DNA of 64,000 nucleotides from Psococerastis gibbosa. Taxonomy: Eukaryota; Arthropoda; Insecta; Psocodea; Psocidae. The first letter of the stretch is position 1. The number at the start of each line of letters is the position of its first letter. The translations under genes and the position numbers were made by a program. The stretch lies in the NCBI GenBank assembly GCA_963971405.1, contig OZ020492.1, positions 7,378,001 through 7,442,000 on the forward strand. Direction: 5' to 3'. The notes below the pieces were generated by a model. It worked only from the letters and a program-made list of their open reading frames with translations. It was not told the origin of the DNA and did not search any database. Positions 30,740 through 42,118 of this stretch are shown piece after piece.

Positions 30740-30994
30740 GGCGGCAATTCCACCGGCGAATTTACTTCATTTGTGATTTGAGATTTTTTGTTTGGTTTGT
30801 TTTAAGGGGAATTTTATGTAGATACTATTATCTATTATAAATTAAGTTATAACATGGTAGCAAACATCATTAATAATATTATAACTTAATTTATAACAGA
30901 TAAGCTAAGTATCTACATAATAGTCTCCTTAAAACAAAACAAACAAAAAATCTCAAATTACAAATGATGTAAATTCGCCGGTGGAATTGCCGCC
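30740..30994. mobile_element. MITE-3, hairpin element, 255 bp
   Basis: Inverted repeats of about 110 bp: GGCGGCAATTCCACCGGCGA, ATTTAC, TCAAATTACAAATGA-type block, AAAACAAACCAAACAAAAAA-type block, TAGATACT, TTATAACTTAATTTATAA. The left flank is TAA and the right GAA. The interior ATGGTAGCAAACAT parallels GTGGTAGCAGACAT of MITE-1. Confidence 0.88.
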
Positions 30995-30997
30995 GAA

Positions 30998-33817
30998 TCA
31001 CTGAATGGCATCAATGTTGATACTACGTGGATTCCCATCAATGCAGCCTACTAAATACTCAAGAGGTTTTATTTATAAAGCAATGTTAAGAAAATTTATT
31101 AAGAAAATTAACTTCATTTTTCCTTAAGGGCTCCCTTAATACCGAAAGGGATTCAGGTAGTAAACACAGGCCAAAAATATAGTTAGGCAAGAATTATGAT
31201 TGTTTTTTTATTTCATTTTCAGAGTAGGAGCTTGTTCCCCTGAAAAGAACAATAAAAGATGGCCCCTGAGAATATAATATTAATTAAAAAGTTCATTTCT
31301 TTGCTCATTTTTTTTGTGCTCCTCATTGTTCTTTCCTGTGTCAAAAGAATAATTTAAAAAAAATAATCTAGCGTTTTCTTCAGCACTTGCTCCATGATGA
31401 CAAGGGGAATCAAAAGAAACAAACCTGTTGTTAATTTTCGAAATGACCTTTCCTTCTCTTAATTATTAATTTAACATAAAAGTCATCAGATATATTTTCC
31501 GTCTTTTTTTTAATTTCAAGATTACATTGTGTATTAAGTGGCGTGAAATGATTTCTTTGAACGAACACAAGGTCAGAGTCCAACGTTTTTTTCCTTGATT
31601 CCGACTGAGAAACGTTTTGAAGCTTTGGTGAAGAAGAGGGGGAAGAAGAACCGTTTAATCGGCACGGTAAATTATTTCTTCTGTATTGGAGCAGTATGCA
31701 ATCATCCAGTTTCACACATGGTATGAGTGGAGAATCCATGACAGAAAATTGAGTAGGTGAAAGACGATGAAGATGAAAGGCGGGGAAAATTTACAAAGCA
31801 GCCCCTCCTGACACGTCGTCTTAAATCGGCTAACATGCTGCAACGGAACAAAACTCCATAAATTCTGAAACCGTCGACGACGTTAAAGATGACACCGTTC
31901 TCCAGGAAAACCAAATTGGAAGGGGGATGGACGGGGGTAAAAGGGGGAAATGTTGAGAAATTGGGCCTGTTCGCTATGAGTGAGTATTGATAATTATAAT
32001 ACTTCCGGAGGACAACTCTCATATCTAATTTCCTGGGGCTACTATTCGATGAAGCCGACAAATTTAAAGAGGGGGTGCTTCAAGGCATCTCTGGCTGGAT
32101 AAAGGCTGATTCCCCCGAGAAAGGCCGCTGAAATGCCCCCTCCTCCTCAATTTTGGAACACCCTACCTTTCGTAGTTTATCAATTAGCATTGGGAACAAA
32201 ATCAAAATTCAAAATCGACCCGGTGGGTTTTCGTCAATCTTGCAAAGAAGCATGACTAGTTAATTCATTTGATTTGCATATTGAATCCTTCCACCTAAGA
32301 TTCAATTAAGTTTAGGAAAACAAAATCAAAATTCAAAACTTAAAGATGAAATGCTTTTGTCAATCTCACAAAGAACTTCGACAAATTAACGGTTTATCTT
32401 TGAGATCTGGATTTGAAATTCTATCAGTTTTGAGCCAATTTAGTTGAGTCAACATATATAACGAGCCAGCCTTAGTTTAGCCTATTTTAGAAATATACAT
32501 ACTTTTCCAAAGTTCTTCCCTCCCGAATTTTCTGAAGTTTGCGTCTTTCTCAGTGTTTATTGTAAGATATTTTATAGAAGAAAAACTTCCATTTACAATG
32601 CTCCCTCTTTACAATACTCCACCTCAATGGCGGTATCAGGCCGGCGCAAGTAACAAAGGAGGTCAGAAAAAACTCAATTTGATTTCTTGTTGGTGTGATA
32701 TTGAGACTCGAACGAGCGTTCTGCCAACCTCAAATGCCTAGTTAAGTTACTTATCTTGTACTTCCTCATCTGGTATTGTCAGGGATTATTGGACCCCCAA
32801 TGCATAGCAAACCTGCTCCCGTGTTGAAATTGAGACTTTAATTGTTCAGTTAATATACCAATGTACCAATTTTTATACAGGGAGTTAGTTATTTAGATAA
32901 AAACATCGGCAAAATGCGCATTAGATTGATGAATGCCGCTGACCCCTTAAATTGCGCAAGCTATATAAAAAAAGCCCCATATTATATTACATCTGCTAAA
33001 CTTGCTATGACGTGATCTTTTTGTTGTTAAAATATTTCTTGCTACTAAAATATAAGATAGTGTACAACAACTTTATAGAGATGCATTACGGAGTTCCAAA
33101 AGTGTAATTTATTGTTAAAAATTTTATATTCACGCTGTATAAATCATAAGAGCGCTAGGATGTAGATAAACTATCTATATATCTAAATAGACAGAAAAAT
33201 TCGGTAGGCACTATATGAAAAACGATCCATCTTGTTGGATTTGCAATGAAACTAGGACCAGGCTTGTCATCCACTTTTAATTTCTTTCCCTCCTTTTAAG
33301 AAATAAAAAACATTTCGAAATTTGTTGGAGCAAGAACGCAAAGAATTTAATCAATAATCGGTTAACAACCCAAATTTAATTATGGTGAAAAAACGCAGTC
33401 ACCTGAAAAAAATATTAAAAGTATTGAAAAATTACAGGATATTACACAATAAAAATAATTTTTTACGTTTTTGACAGCCACTTGAAGCAATTAATATTGC
33501 TCATTTGGAAAATCAAATCTATTTTCAATGTACAGTACAGGAATTAGTGCAGGTACCTTAGTGAATTTGTATTTTTGTTTCTTCACAGCCTACAAAAATT
33601 TTCGAATGGGGTAATTATGATCAAGCTTAATTTTGGCAATTGCGGTCAATCGTTTGTCTTCTTCTCGAGTTGCAATCTAGGGATTGGTTTGCAGCGAATG
33701 TTGTATTCTTCTTCTCCACTCTTGTCTTGTCAATTGTATCAAACGACTTTAGTCAAAATCCACCACGTCTATCGGCATGTTAAACCTTATATGGCACTCA
33801 TAAACTTTTATTTTTAT
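30998..33817. other. 2.8 kb without recognised repeats; unassigned frames
   Basis: The longest stretch with none of the local repeat families. Two reverse frames overlap at 31431-31739 and 31702-32061 (102 and 119 aa), on different frames. The second has a Ser-rich stretch near its end. I recognise no domain, and I see no splice-site arrangement that would make them exons. Unique DNA is where a regulatory element or small exon could hide, but nothing here supports either. Confidence 0.35.
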
Positions 33818-33990
33818 TAGTATATGGTACATAATACAGTCGTTCAATTGACTTAGGTTGATGAGACAACCTCCTCGTTACATCCGAAATTAGAAAATCA
33901 AAAAAACTTTGGGCTGAGCGGGACGCGAACCTACGATCTGCGGTTTGATCAGAGCCCACATGGTCAAACTGGGTCATGGAGGTCCTACCG
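33818..33990 (+). mobile_element. SINE-J, copy 3
   Basis: TTGACTTAGGTTGATGAGAC, AACCTCCTCG and CCGAAATTAGAAAATC match the family. The downstream block is different: GGGACGCGAACCTACGATCT is a B box on the minus strand, unlike copies 1 and 2. Confidence 0.5.
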
Positions 33991-34080
33991 TCTGCCAGCA
34001 CAGCAATGACTCCGAGGAAACCACGTAACACGTGGTTGGCCACTGTCCAGACCTGTGGCGGGCGCGGTTGGACTGTTTAA

Positions 34081-34437
34081 CTATTCCACCGACCGGCTAT
34101 GGCTATTTACAAAAACAGTGACGTGGTAGCAGACATTCAAGACTTAGGCGGGGTTTCCACCGACCTCGCATTGCAGAATTGACGGAAATGTTTATTTTCC
34201 TCTATGCCATAGTTAAAATTGATCAATGATCATACAGTAAAATCACAAACAAACTAAAATTAAAAAAAAGGCGTCATGGGATATATTAAGTACAAACATT
34301 TTAATAGATTTCTATAAAAAGAAAAATTCTAATTTCCGTCAATGTCATTTGCATTCTGCAATGCGAGGTCAGTGGAAACGCCGCCTAAGTCTTGATTGTC
34401 TGCTACCACGTCACCGTTTTTGTAAATAGCCCTAGCC
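34081..34437. mobile_element. MITE-1, copy 2, ends worn
   Basis: ATTCCACCGACCGGCTATGG begins it without the GGCGCC terminus. The arms and middle follow copy 1 closely (CATAGTTAAAATTGATCAAT, GTCATGGGATATATTAAGTA). It keeps TTTCCGTCAATGTCATTTGC, which copy 1 has lost. Confidence 0.88.
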
Positions 34438-34596
34438 TTAGGGCTGCCTACATCGACCAGGTCGATCTGATTGACTGGCCATTGAAGAACATGGTTGTCA
34501 TTGCTAACAAGGTTAAGCTGCTGTTTTTCGATAGAAGGGTTTTTGCCCTAGTGGCCCCCTTCTCCCTGTTCGGCTTACACTTTTAAATTTTTTTAA

Positions 34597-34806
34597 TTAA
34601 TAATAAATAAATATGGACTTTTTGTTCTATTACTAAGCCAACCTAGCGAAGTTAGGGCTATAAAGCCCTCTCTTACACTCAACTAGGAAGGCCCGGGTTT
34701 ACATGCCCTCCGAAGCATGTCCAGAAAATGTAGGAAGCGTAGGACTGGAGCCAACAACGTTTCAGGTGAATGTCAGAGTCCGTACCACTACTCTACTTGT
34801 CCTGAC
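34597..34806 (-). mobile_element. SINE-T, full copy with an internal gap
   Basis: (AAT)/(AAAT) tail, CCTAGCGAAGTTAGGGCTAT, GAAGGCCCGGG joined directly to TTTACATGCCCTCCG (a deletion of CCGCCTGC), then a worn head. Confidence 0.9.
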
Positions 34807-35299
34807 TGGTATTCTTTGTTGGAACTTGTTATAAAGTGACTAACTCTAATAATAATAACGTATAAATAGGAAAGCAAAAAGTCAGCTCGAAAAAAAAATC
34901 GAGCCCAAAGATATAATATTGGGTTAGAATCCGGGCTCCACTAAGCGTAGAAACTCATATATTGGAATTTGTGTGTAAGGTGTGGAGAGGAAAGAGGGAG
35001 GCCACAAATTTATAACTCTATTTTTCATAGGCAGCGCGTCAATATTTTATTCGTATGTGTCTGTATTTGCTTGATATATACGGAGCTTGTCACATAAGGG
35101 AGGGGGCTGCCAAATTCTCGTAAAACCTCCATTTCTACTCCTTCACACACATACATTCTAATTTATTTCATATTTATTACTTTCATATGAGTTATTTAAA
35201 AAGCTCCTCTTTTGGCATTAGTTACTGAGCGTACTCTATTAGTACAAAGGTTTAAATTGTATAGGATAATATGTGTGGGCTGTTATTTTTATTTTAATA
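34807..35299. other. No recognisable feature
   Basis: GTATAAATAGGAAAGCA at 34859 matches the end of repeat E; the rest is unassigned. Confidence 0.4.
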
Positions 35300-35390
35300 A
35301 GGAAGAGAGAAAATTGTCTTTATTTTTCAAATGGGCGAATTTTTGGCCTTTCGGCCCACACTCACAACTAACCTTTTCAATTAATTTTAA
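35300..35390 (-). mobile_element. SINE tail V, copy 1
   Basis: On the minus strand: GGTTAGTTGTGAGTGTGGGC, hairpin GGCCGAAAGGCC with a GAAA loop, AAAAATTCGCCCATTTG, AAAAATAAAGACAATT. Aligned with tails T and U. No head found. Confidence 0.6.
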
Positions 35391-35424
35391 ACGTATTATT
35401 AAGTTTTTTTAAAGGACTTTTTAG

Positions 35425-35650
35425 AGACCCAGACCTACTGATAGTGGCCCATATCTACATAAGTCCCTTGTCAAAAGCCAACGACCCCATGGATTTCGGA
35501 CATTATTTGTATTGTTTCCGTATGAATTTTTGGCCATTGGTAAACTGGTATACCTTCTCGATGTCAACCTACATCGGCGATAATGGATAAACTGAGAGAA
35601 ACTTACCATTGACGCAATGAAACAGGGGAAAGTATAACTTAACCAAGTAC
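35425..35650 (-). repeat. Repeat C, copy 4
   Basis: Reads on the minus strand: ACTTGGTTAAGTTATACTTT, GTTTCATTGCGTCAATGGTA, CATCGAGAAGGTATACCAGT, CCAATGGCCAAAAATTCATA, CGGAAACAATACAAATAATG, TCCGAAATCCATGGGGTCGT. It is an uninterrupted copy and shows what copies 2 and 3 looked like before insertion. Confidence 0.8.
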
Positions 35651-36151
35651 AGATACGAGTCCCGAGATACGAGTAGTGGCCTAACTGTCAATACCAAATT
35701 GCGGTAGCCAATCAGTGACAGCGTTTAGTGTTGTAAACTATGTTAGCATTCAGATGCAATAACATTACATTTCCATTGACGCAATGAAACAGGCGAAAGC
35801 ATGACTTAACCAAGTACAGATCAGGACATGTAGAGTAGTAGTAGTACGGACTCTGACTTTCACCTGAAAGCTTGTTGGTTCGAGTCCTACACTTCCTACA
35901 TTTTCTGGCCATGCTTCGGAGGGCATGTAAAGCAGGCGGTCCCGGGCCTTCCTTGTTGAGTGTAAGAGAGGGCTTTATAGCCGCTAGGTTGGCTTAGTAA
36001 TAGAACAAAAAGTCAATATTTATTTATTTAGATACGAGTCGCGAGATACGAGTAGTGGGCCAACTGTCAATACCAAATTGCGGTAGCCAATCAGAGACAG
36101 CGTTTAGTGTCGTATACGTCGTGTACTATGTTAGCATTCAGATGCAATAAC
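35603..36151. repeat. Tandem duplication, one unit carrying a SINE
   Basis: Unit 1 (35603-35771) and unit 2 (35772-36151) share CCATTGACGCAATGAAACAG, AACCAAGTACAGAT, ACGAGTAGTGG, CAATACCAAATTGCGGTAGC and GTTAGCATTCAGATGCAATA. Unit 2 holds SINE-T between ACAGAT and ACGAG; unit 1 keeps the uninterrupted CAAGTACAGATACGAG. Confidence 0.92.
35826..36029 (+). mobile_element. SINE-T, full copy inserted after a tandem duplication
   Basis: GGACATGTAGAGTAGTAGTA, GGTTCGAGTCC (B box), the GGGCTTTATAGCC hairpin and TAGTAATAGAACAAAAAGTC, then (ATTT)n. The short AGAT at each side is the likely target duplication. The SINE lost CCTAACT next to the hairpin. Confidence 0.93.
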
Positions 36152-37268
36152 AAATAATGACACAAGAAGGAGTACACACGCATAATTTCACATTCCGCTC
36201 CCAGCAACTTTATATCTCAAGAGCCGCAATAAAAATGGTAAATACTAAAAACTAAAAGCTATTCTACATTTAAGTGTGGTAGATAAAAATCAATTTATGA
36301 TTTTTCAATTTTATTATCGAGGCAAAAAATTGATTAATGACAATTGCATGCTCTTAAATATTCCACAAAAAATCGATCATTATCCTAAGAAAATAAAAAC
36401 GCATGAAGCTACTAATTAGTTGCAACTTGCTAACGAAAGAACATAAAATCTGTCTTTAAATGCTAGCTATAAATGTATTTTCTTTTAGAATGTTGCTTTA
36501 CCGAAGAATCGTTTATTTTTTCTACAGTTTAAATAGAGGAACTGAAAACCTCGCAAAGTTATAATGGTCGGGTGTTATAGGCAGGTCGATTGGTTTTACA
36601 ACTTTCTTTTTATTTTTATTGCTATCGTTTTATTGAGTGGATACAGACCATTGCATGTGATATCTGGCCCCAGACGACTTTACTGGCCTTTATTTATTAT
36701 ACCAGAGAACTGAGATTTTTTATTTGGGTATTGTTAGGCACAAATTTACAGTAGACCAAGGCGAATCACTCAATTTCATTGCATTATGTGTTTGCTACAA
36801 TAGTAGGCTATGGGAGAATGTAGTACAAGAGTCCAAAATAGCTCCGACTTAGACTTTTGCGGCCCTACAGCGGCGTATCACGTCGTGTTCGATTTTTTTG
36901 GGGAGTGTCAACTTCGATCTTCCCCGAGGGCCATGTCCTGGGAGTCTTGTTTTTTTAATACGCTTCAGTAACGGCGTTTCGCCTCCCCCACATTTTCACA
37001 CTTACATCAGCAGTCTATAACGTATAACATATTAGTCAGAATGTCACCCATCCGCTTGGAGTGCCCACCGGTGAAGTGGAGGTGAAGGTGCTTACCACCA
37101 AAGTCACAAGGTGTAGATAGTGTACCTGCCACCAGATGACCATGGGTATTTCGTGTTTGGCATATACGCAGCAGAACCGAGACCACCTGTTACGCCCCAG
37201 GCCTAACACAAGAGCAGACGCTCTTCTTGGCCTAGGCTCAGGGCTGAGGACAGACGGCAAACCTCTGT
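36152..37268. other. No recognisable feature
   Basis: The 74-aa reverse frame at 37036-37260 lies in GC-richer DNA but matches no family known to me. Confidence 0.4.
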
Positions 37269-37269
37269 T

Positions 37270-37735
37270 GTGTAAATGTTATATCGGTCGTCACGTATGT
37301 CCTTAGCCATAATGTATAAATCACGAACCTTGGGTTCGAAGAAGGAGAGTAGTTTTAGAGAGTCCAGAGAGAGAGTTTGGAGACTATGGATAGAGTAGTT
37401 AGAGTCGATAGAGTCTAGTGAGACAGAACTGATTCACCATGTGAGTTGATACACGGTGCAAGTAGGAGTAAGCTCCTATGGATGTATGAGTAAGTACGTT
37501 ATCATGTAGCCCTTATGTAACTAAGTTCCCCCCCCCCAATTCATGATGTTGTCCCTTGTCCCTTAAGTGCTTAAGTTGTCCCTAACTTATTATGTGGTAT
37601 TAATGTTAAGTGTATTAATATAATATAAGGTATTTGGTACCATCCTATTAGCTTATATATAATTCCCCCCTCATAAGTCCACTCTGAATACTCTAATCTA
37701 TAGAAGGTCCCAATTAGTGGTATTCGGAGTGTGAC
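37270..37735 (+). mobile_element. LTR-like fossil candidate
   Basis: A promoter-like TATAAATC at about 37314 is followed by a purine-rich leader, then an AT-rich tail. TGGTATTCGGAGTGTGACAC at about 37720 resembles a tRNA primer site. There is no second LTR and no coding region. Broken and old if real. Family unknown. Confidence 0.2.
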
Positions 37736-37929
37736 ACCACCTTATCGCGTTTTACACCTCTGCACGCTGTCATTCAACCAGCTTCAGCTTGAACGTCCTG
37801 AGTTTGCTGTTTATACTTTGGGGGTACTATTGTGTAATTAAAAACTCTTATTTGTCAATGGAGTTCGTTCGGCAAGCTGCGGAGAGACAACAGTTGCGTT
37901 GTTATGAATGTTCTAGAACGTCAATAATT

Positions 37930-38155
37930 ATATTCAGAGCCACCCCCGCAGAATAGGTATCGCTGATTCATCCGAATGCCACCTCTGCCTCCAAGGGGGA
38001 AGAAAGGCCGATCACCTATCCAGCTGCATTAACGTTGGGGTAGAAACCCGAACTACTAGTCAAGAGGGAATGGCTCAGCTCTACAATGCGTCAGGGCGTC
38101 AAACAGCATACCAGCCTTGGACGGGCGTTGGCTGAAGAAGAAGAAGAAGAAGAAG
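37930..38155 (+). mobile_element. Repeat Y, copy 1, (GAA)n tail
   Basis: GCAGAATAGGTATCGCTGAT, TCATCCGAAT, CAGCTGCATTAACGTTGGG, ATGGCTCAGCTCTACAATGC and GGACGGGCGTTGGCTGAAG match 44500-44702. The (GAA)n tail marks it as a LINE or SINE 3' end. Confidence 0.75.
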
Positions 38156-38540
38156 ACATTCAAATAAATGCTAAACTGGTCCATTATATATTTGAGGCAA
38201 CTTCCTGATTTAAAATCTTACTATCAGCCAGAGGTATCTTAATAGATTATTGGAGATCGATTCCATACATTGGGTGTTGCCATATAACAAGGGAATTGTC
38301 AAGGCATTGTAGGTGGGGAGCTTAAGGCGCTAAGCCGTAGCTTAAGCCACATTTCTAATATTAAAAATCTCCTTTACGGATACGCCCAGCTGGCAACTTA
38401 TCGGGGTTCCCCATTATCCCATAGAAGAAATTATATATGGCTCATGGATTAATTCGTCTACAACTTAACGCTCTTAGAACCCGCGGTCATATTCAGTTCA
38501 AGACTGCTATTTTCTGTCTGAGGACATATACGTTTGACAC

Positions 38541-38646
38541 CAGGACATGTAGAGTAGTGGTACGGACTCTGGCTTTCACCCGCAAGGTTGTTGGCTCGAG
38601 TCCCACGCAAGCTAAAATTTCTGGCCAAGCTTCGGAGGGCATGTAA
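38541..38646 (+). mobile_element. SINE-T, 3'-truncated
   Basis: CAGGACATGTAGAGTAGTGG, GGTTGTTGGCTCGAGTCCC and GCTTCGGAGGGCATGTAA, then it stops. The tail half is missing, unusual for a SINE and probably a later deletion. Confidence 0.88.
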
Positions 38647-39649
38647 CCAGTGTGCCAACGGCCAAATCATGTGAAAGGCTCTCTGTACATTCTATTGATA
38701 ATGGTACCATAGCAATGCTTTGAAAAAACGAAAAAAAACAGCCCAATAAGGGTCTGAGCCTCAGCACAGGTCTCTCATGACTATTGCTCTATTCGGGATG
38801 TTATGTTTAGCAACAATTCAATGCTTTAGAATAGGGGAAATTCATTAGACATATGATTTATCATAGCTGGTTGTAGCCATCTTCTTCATTAAATCATGGC
38901 AATCTTGAAGAAAATAGATCTTGTTTTACCATCTTACCACTTTTGTGCTAATTGTTGAATCTTATGATTTTGACTCATAATATCAACTCAAAATTTAGTA
39001 CGTTTGCCATTGCTTCCAAGTTACCATCTATGCCTCCTAGACTCCAAAAATTGTCAAATGTGCTCATTGTTCAAGTATGCTTTTAGTCGTCCCATTTCCA
39101 TTCATGGACCATTGCAGTAACATACTAGTTATGATCCTTTATTGGAACTCACCCTGAGATTACCAGTTAATGAGTATCAAAGAGTATATTTTTGTACTTC
39201 TTTACAGGGCAAAAAGAAGCTTCGAAAATGGAAAATTGTCTTTGAAAACGTTGTTAAATATGCAATCAAGATACTGCAGGAAACATGAAAGCTTCAAAAA
39301 GAAAAGCGAATCATCAGCTTTCATGAAATAATCAGTTGGGCAAAAACAGGGGATGAAGGTCCAAAAGCGAGAAACAGCTTTTGCGCGAAAAAAAAAATCA
39401 AAGTAACCGGCAAAGACAGTGATCAGTTTGATTAGACCGTGATGAAAGAGTGTATATATATTGGGTTTATAAAAAACAAGCAGCCCCCTCCCCCTTCGCG
39501 TCCCATCCCCTGCCCCGTAATCATGGATCCTATTGAATAAGAATTTAGCTTATTTTTGTCGCAACGCTTTCAGTCATTCAGTGCCGAAACACGTGTTTTA
39601 GATAAATATATATTGGCGATGGACGATAATACATTACACACACACACAA
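38647..39649. other. No recognisable feature
   Basis: AACAATTCAATGCTTTAGAA followed by TAGGGGAAA near 38812 is a short echo of repeat E. No gene. Confidence 0.4.
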
Positions 39650-39830
39650 TATTGGCATAGTCCAGTAGAAAGAGGACTGGACTAAGAAAGGGAAGGCCGA
39701 GGTTCGAAACATTAAAAAAGAAAATTCCACAGGGTTTGGGTTCTCCATTCACCAGTTTGGAGAAAACGCGGCTGTCGGGCATGATACTGTTCACCACAAC
39801 CCAAATAAGCTGTATCTCTACAAAAAGTAT
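39650..39830 (+). mobile_element. SINE-N-like element, copy 3, best pol III boxes
   Basis: TTGGCATAGTCCAGT fits an A box and GAGGTTCGAAAC a B box about 50 bases later. The body GTTTGGAGAAAACGCGGCTG, TCGGGCATGATACTG and CACAACCCAAATAAGCTG matches 25290-25500. A tRNA-derived SINE is likely. Confidence 0.6.
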
Positions 39831-40149
39831 CCTCCACCATCCAAAATTCTAATAACTATCAAGTCAAAATGTGGCGCGTAAATTTCATTGGAGACACAAT
39901 ATAAGCAGTATTAGTTCAATAATCTGTCTAGGTATAGAGGTTCTTTATGGGAGAGATAGGGCATTCGTTCCCACCAAGGAATTCTTTTCATTTACACGTC
40001 CTCTATTGACAAATAAGAGCTTCGGCCATTACGCAGGTTAGAGTTTCATATAAGGGGGATGGGACATTCCAGCGCGCCATGAATATTATTTTAACCTGGG
40101 GCCATTAGTAGGTCTACGTGACAATTTTTAATTTTAGCACAAATTTTTA

Positions 40150-40298
40150 GCACACTTTACGTTCTTGAGGACGTAAGGGCAAGATAACATTGGTAAATTA
40201 TGTCCGAAGCGTCCAGGAAAAATGAATCCAGGGGGACTCCAGCCTTGGATCCATGACTTACCGGGGCTTCGTATTTACCACTACACTACGGATTTTCC
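40150..40298 (-). mobile_element. tRNA-like SINE head, single copy
   Basis: On the minus strand, TAGTGTAGTGGTAA (A box, 40275-40288) and GGCTGGAGTCC (B box, 9 of 11 consensus bases, near 40234-40245) lie about 40 bases apart. No mature cloverleaf, so not a tRNA gene. Confidence 0.45.
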
Positions 40299-40373
40299 CG
40301 TACTCGATTTTCACAAGAGACTTAATTTCAAGCTCAACAGCATTTTGTTCGACCCCATTATGATGAGACGTAA

Positions 40374-40582
40374 TGGACATGTAGAGTAGTCATACAGACT
40401 CCGATTTTCACCCGAAAGATGGTGGGTTCGAGTCCCACACTTGCTATATTTTCTGGCCATGCTTTGGAAGGCATGTCAAGCAGGCGGTTCCCTGGTATTC
40501 CTAGTTCAGTGTAAGAGAGGGCTTTCTAGTCGTAAGTCCACTGGGTTGGCTTAGTAATAGAACAAAAAAAGTCATTATTTTT
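40374..40582 (+). mobile_element. SINE-T, full copy
   Basis: GGACATGTAGAGTAGTCATA, GGTGGGTTCGAGTCCCACAC, TTTTCTGGCCATGCTTTGGA, GTTCAGTGTAAGAGAGGGCT, GGGTTGGCTTAGTAATAGAA. The hairpin is slightly worn. Confidence 0.92.
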
Positions 40583-41130
40583 AATCATTGAGACCCCCTC
40601 ATAAGTAATAAAATTCAATAAACCATAGTATAAACAAAAAATTTAATAAATTGGGCTGTCACCACAGTGGATTTTATAAATCAAACGAATATACGTTGAC
40701 TCAAAAGTCAAACCAATAAAATGTATTATTTTAGGAGTGTGAAATCGCCCCCCTACTGTGGTGAAATCTGTCGGGAACAAATTGAATTGTTTTTTTTGGC
40801 GATTGGTATCTTGCAGGTTAGTCAGGTTGGAAGTGTATATCAGAAGAAAATTTATCAAGATGCAAGAGATATAGCTATGCGTTCACAGGCTCAGGCACAC
40901 GTACCGTACGTTACTCCCCACCGGGTCAACAAGATGACACTGGGGATTCTCCGATCTTTTGATATCATTGCATTGGAAAGGCACCTAGTTAGGGTGGGGG
41001 CCAGGGCCCTCAATTGGGGTCCTTGAGGGGTCAGTTCACCCCCCCCCCCTCCCCGTTTGGGGAAACTTAAATGCAGTTTCTACAATTCTGATGGATACTG
41101 AGGTTTTTTCTTAGGATCAATTGCATATAA

Positions 41131-41193
41131 AAATTCAATGAATGTTTCCAAATAACCTCTATAGTCGCCTCTGTAGGTAAAACCTGGGTTGAC
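41131..41193 (-). mobile_element. SINE-K, fragment
   Basis: TTCAATGAATGTTTCCAAAT, then AGTCGCCTCTGTAGGTAAAA and CCTGGGTTGA. 3' half of the family on the minus strand. Confidence 0.6.
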
Positions 41194-41257
41194 TTTCGTA
41201 TTTTTAATTATTTGTTTATTTATAAAGTTTTTTCAGTATAATATATGTTTTATTTCC

Positions 41258-41332
41258 TCGAAAATCCTAGGGGAGGGGGCTAAGCCCCCCTCCACCCCAG
41301 ACCCCCCTAATTACGCCAATACTGGCCCTGAA
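41258..41332 (-). mobile_element. Single hAT-like terminus with C runs
   Basis: GAAAATCCTAGGGGAGGGGG, CTAAGCCCCCC and CCCTAATTACGCCAATACTG mirror the right end of the element at 51461-51837 (CCCCTATTTACGCCAATG). The opposite end is not recognised. Confidence 0.5.
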
Positions 41333-42118
41333 TTGGGTCGGAAAACTTACCTCCAGTCATTGTTAGAACATTTCCGTAGTGGATTTAGAAACATTTTCTC
41401 CGACCTGCGTGCTGGTGTTAAATCAGTGGTAATCCACCGAAAACTGGTTATACTCCTTTAGGAGAGGGGGGGGGGGCGGAGGAGCCCCTGGAAAATATTT
41501 TGAAAATGTGAGTTATGATTGAAACTAAGACACTCTTGTTTTTAATATTATTATCTTTGGGCGCGACTGCCTCAAAACATATTTTGCTGAACTGGGGCGG
41601 TCCAAAACATGGCCATTTTTTTATATATTCAAAATTAATAAGTCCAACTTTAAGGACGAAATATAGGGAATTTATTGGGATAAATTAGTAAGTCAACAAA
41701 TGATGGAAAAACACATTAACGGTCCTCATAATATTTCAGCAGGAAAATGTTTGAATTTATTTTGGGAAATCCATTCTAAAAGTGGCAAAGGGGGTGCCCA
41801 TTTTGGAAACCGAATCATTTAGGCAGTCCCTAATTTAGGTACTTAATTATGAGGTAATAGGCAAAAGGTTCTTCATTTTCATTTGGTGTATTAGAACCGA
41901 TGTGTCACAACGTCACACAGTGTAAATTATAGCTTGGAATATAAGTAGGATCCCATGTTTGGGAATTTTCGCTCCCGCCCAACCAGCAACCTTTCCCGTT
42001 TTTCTCTTGATATATGTTTTTTTCTCAAAAAATAATACATTTATTGACATCCTTGTAACACATTTATTTCGGATTAATATGATATCACACTGTTTTAAAT
42101 TAAATCTGTAAGACAAAT

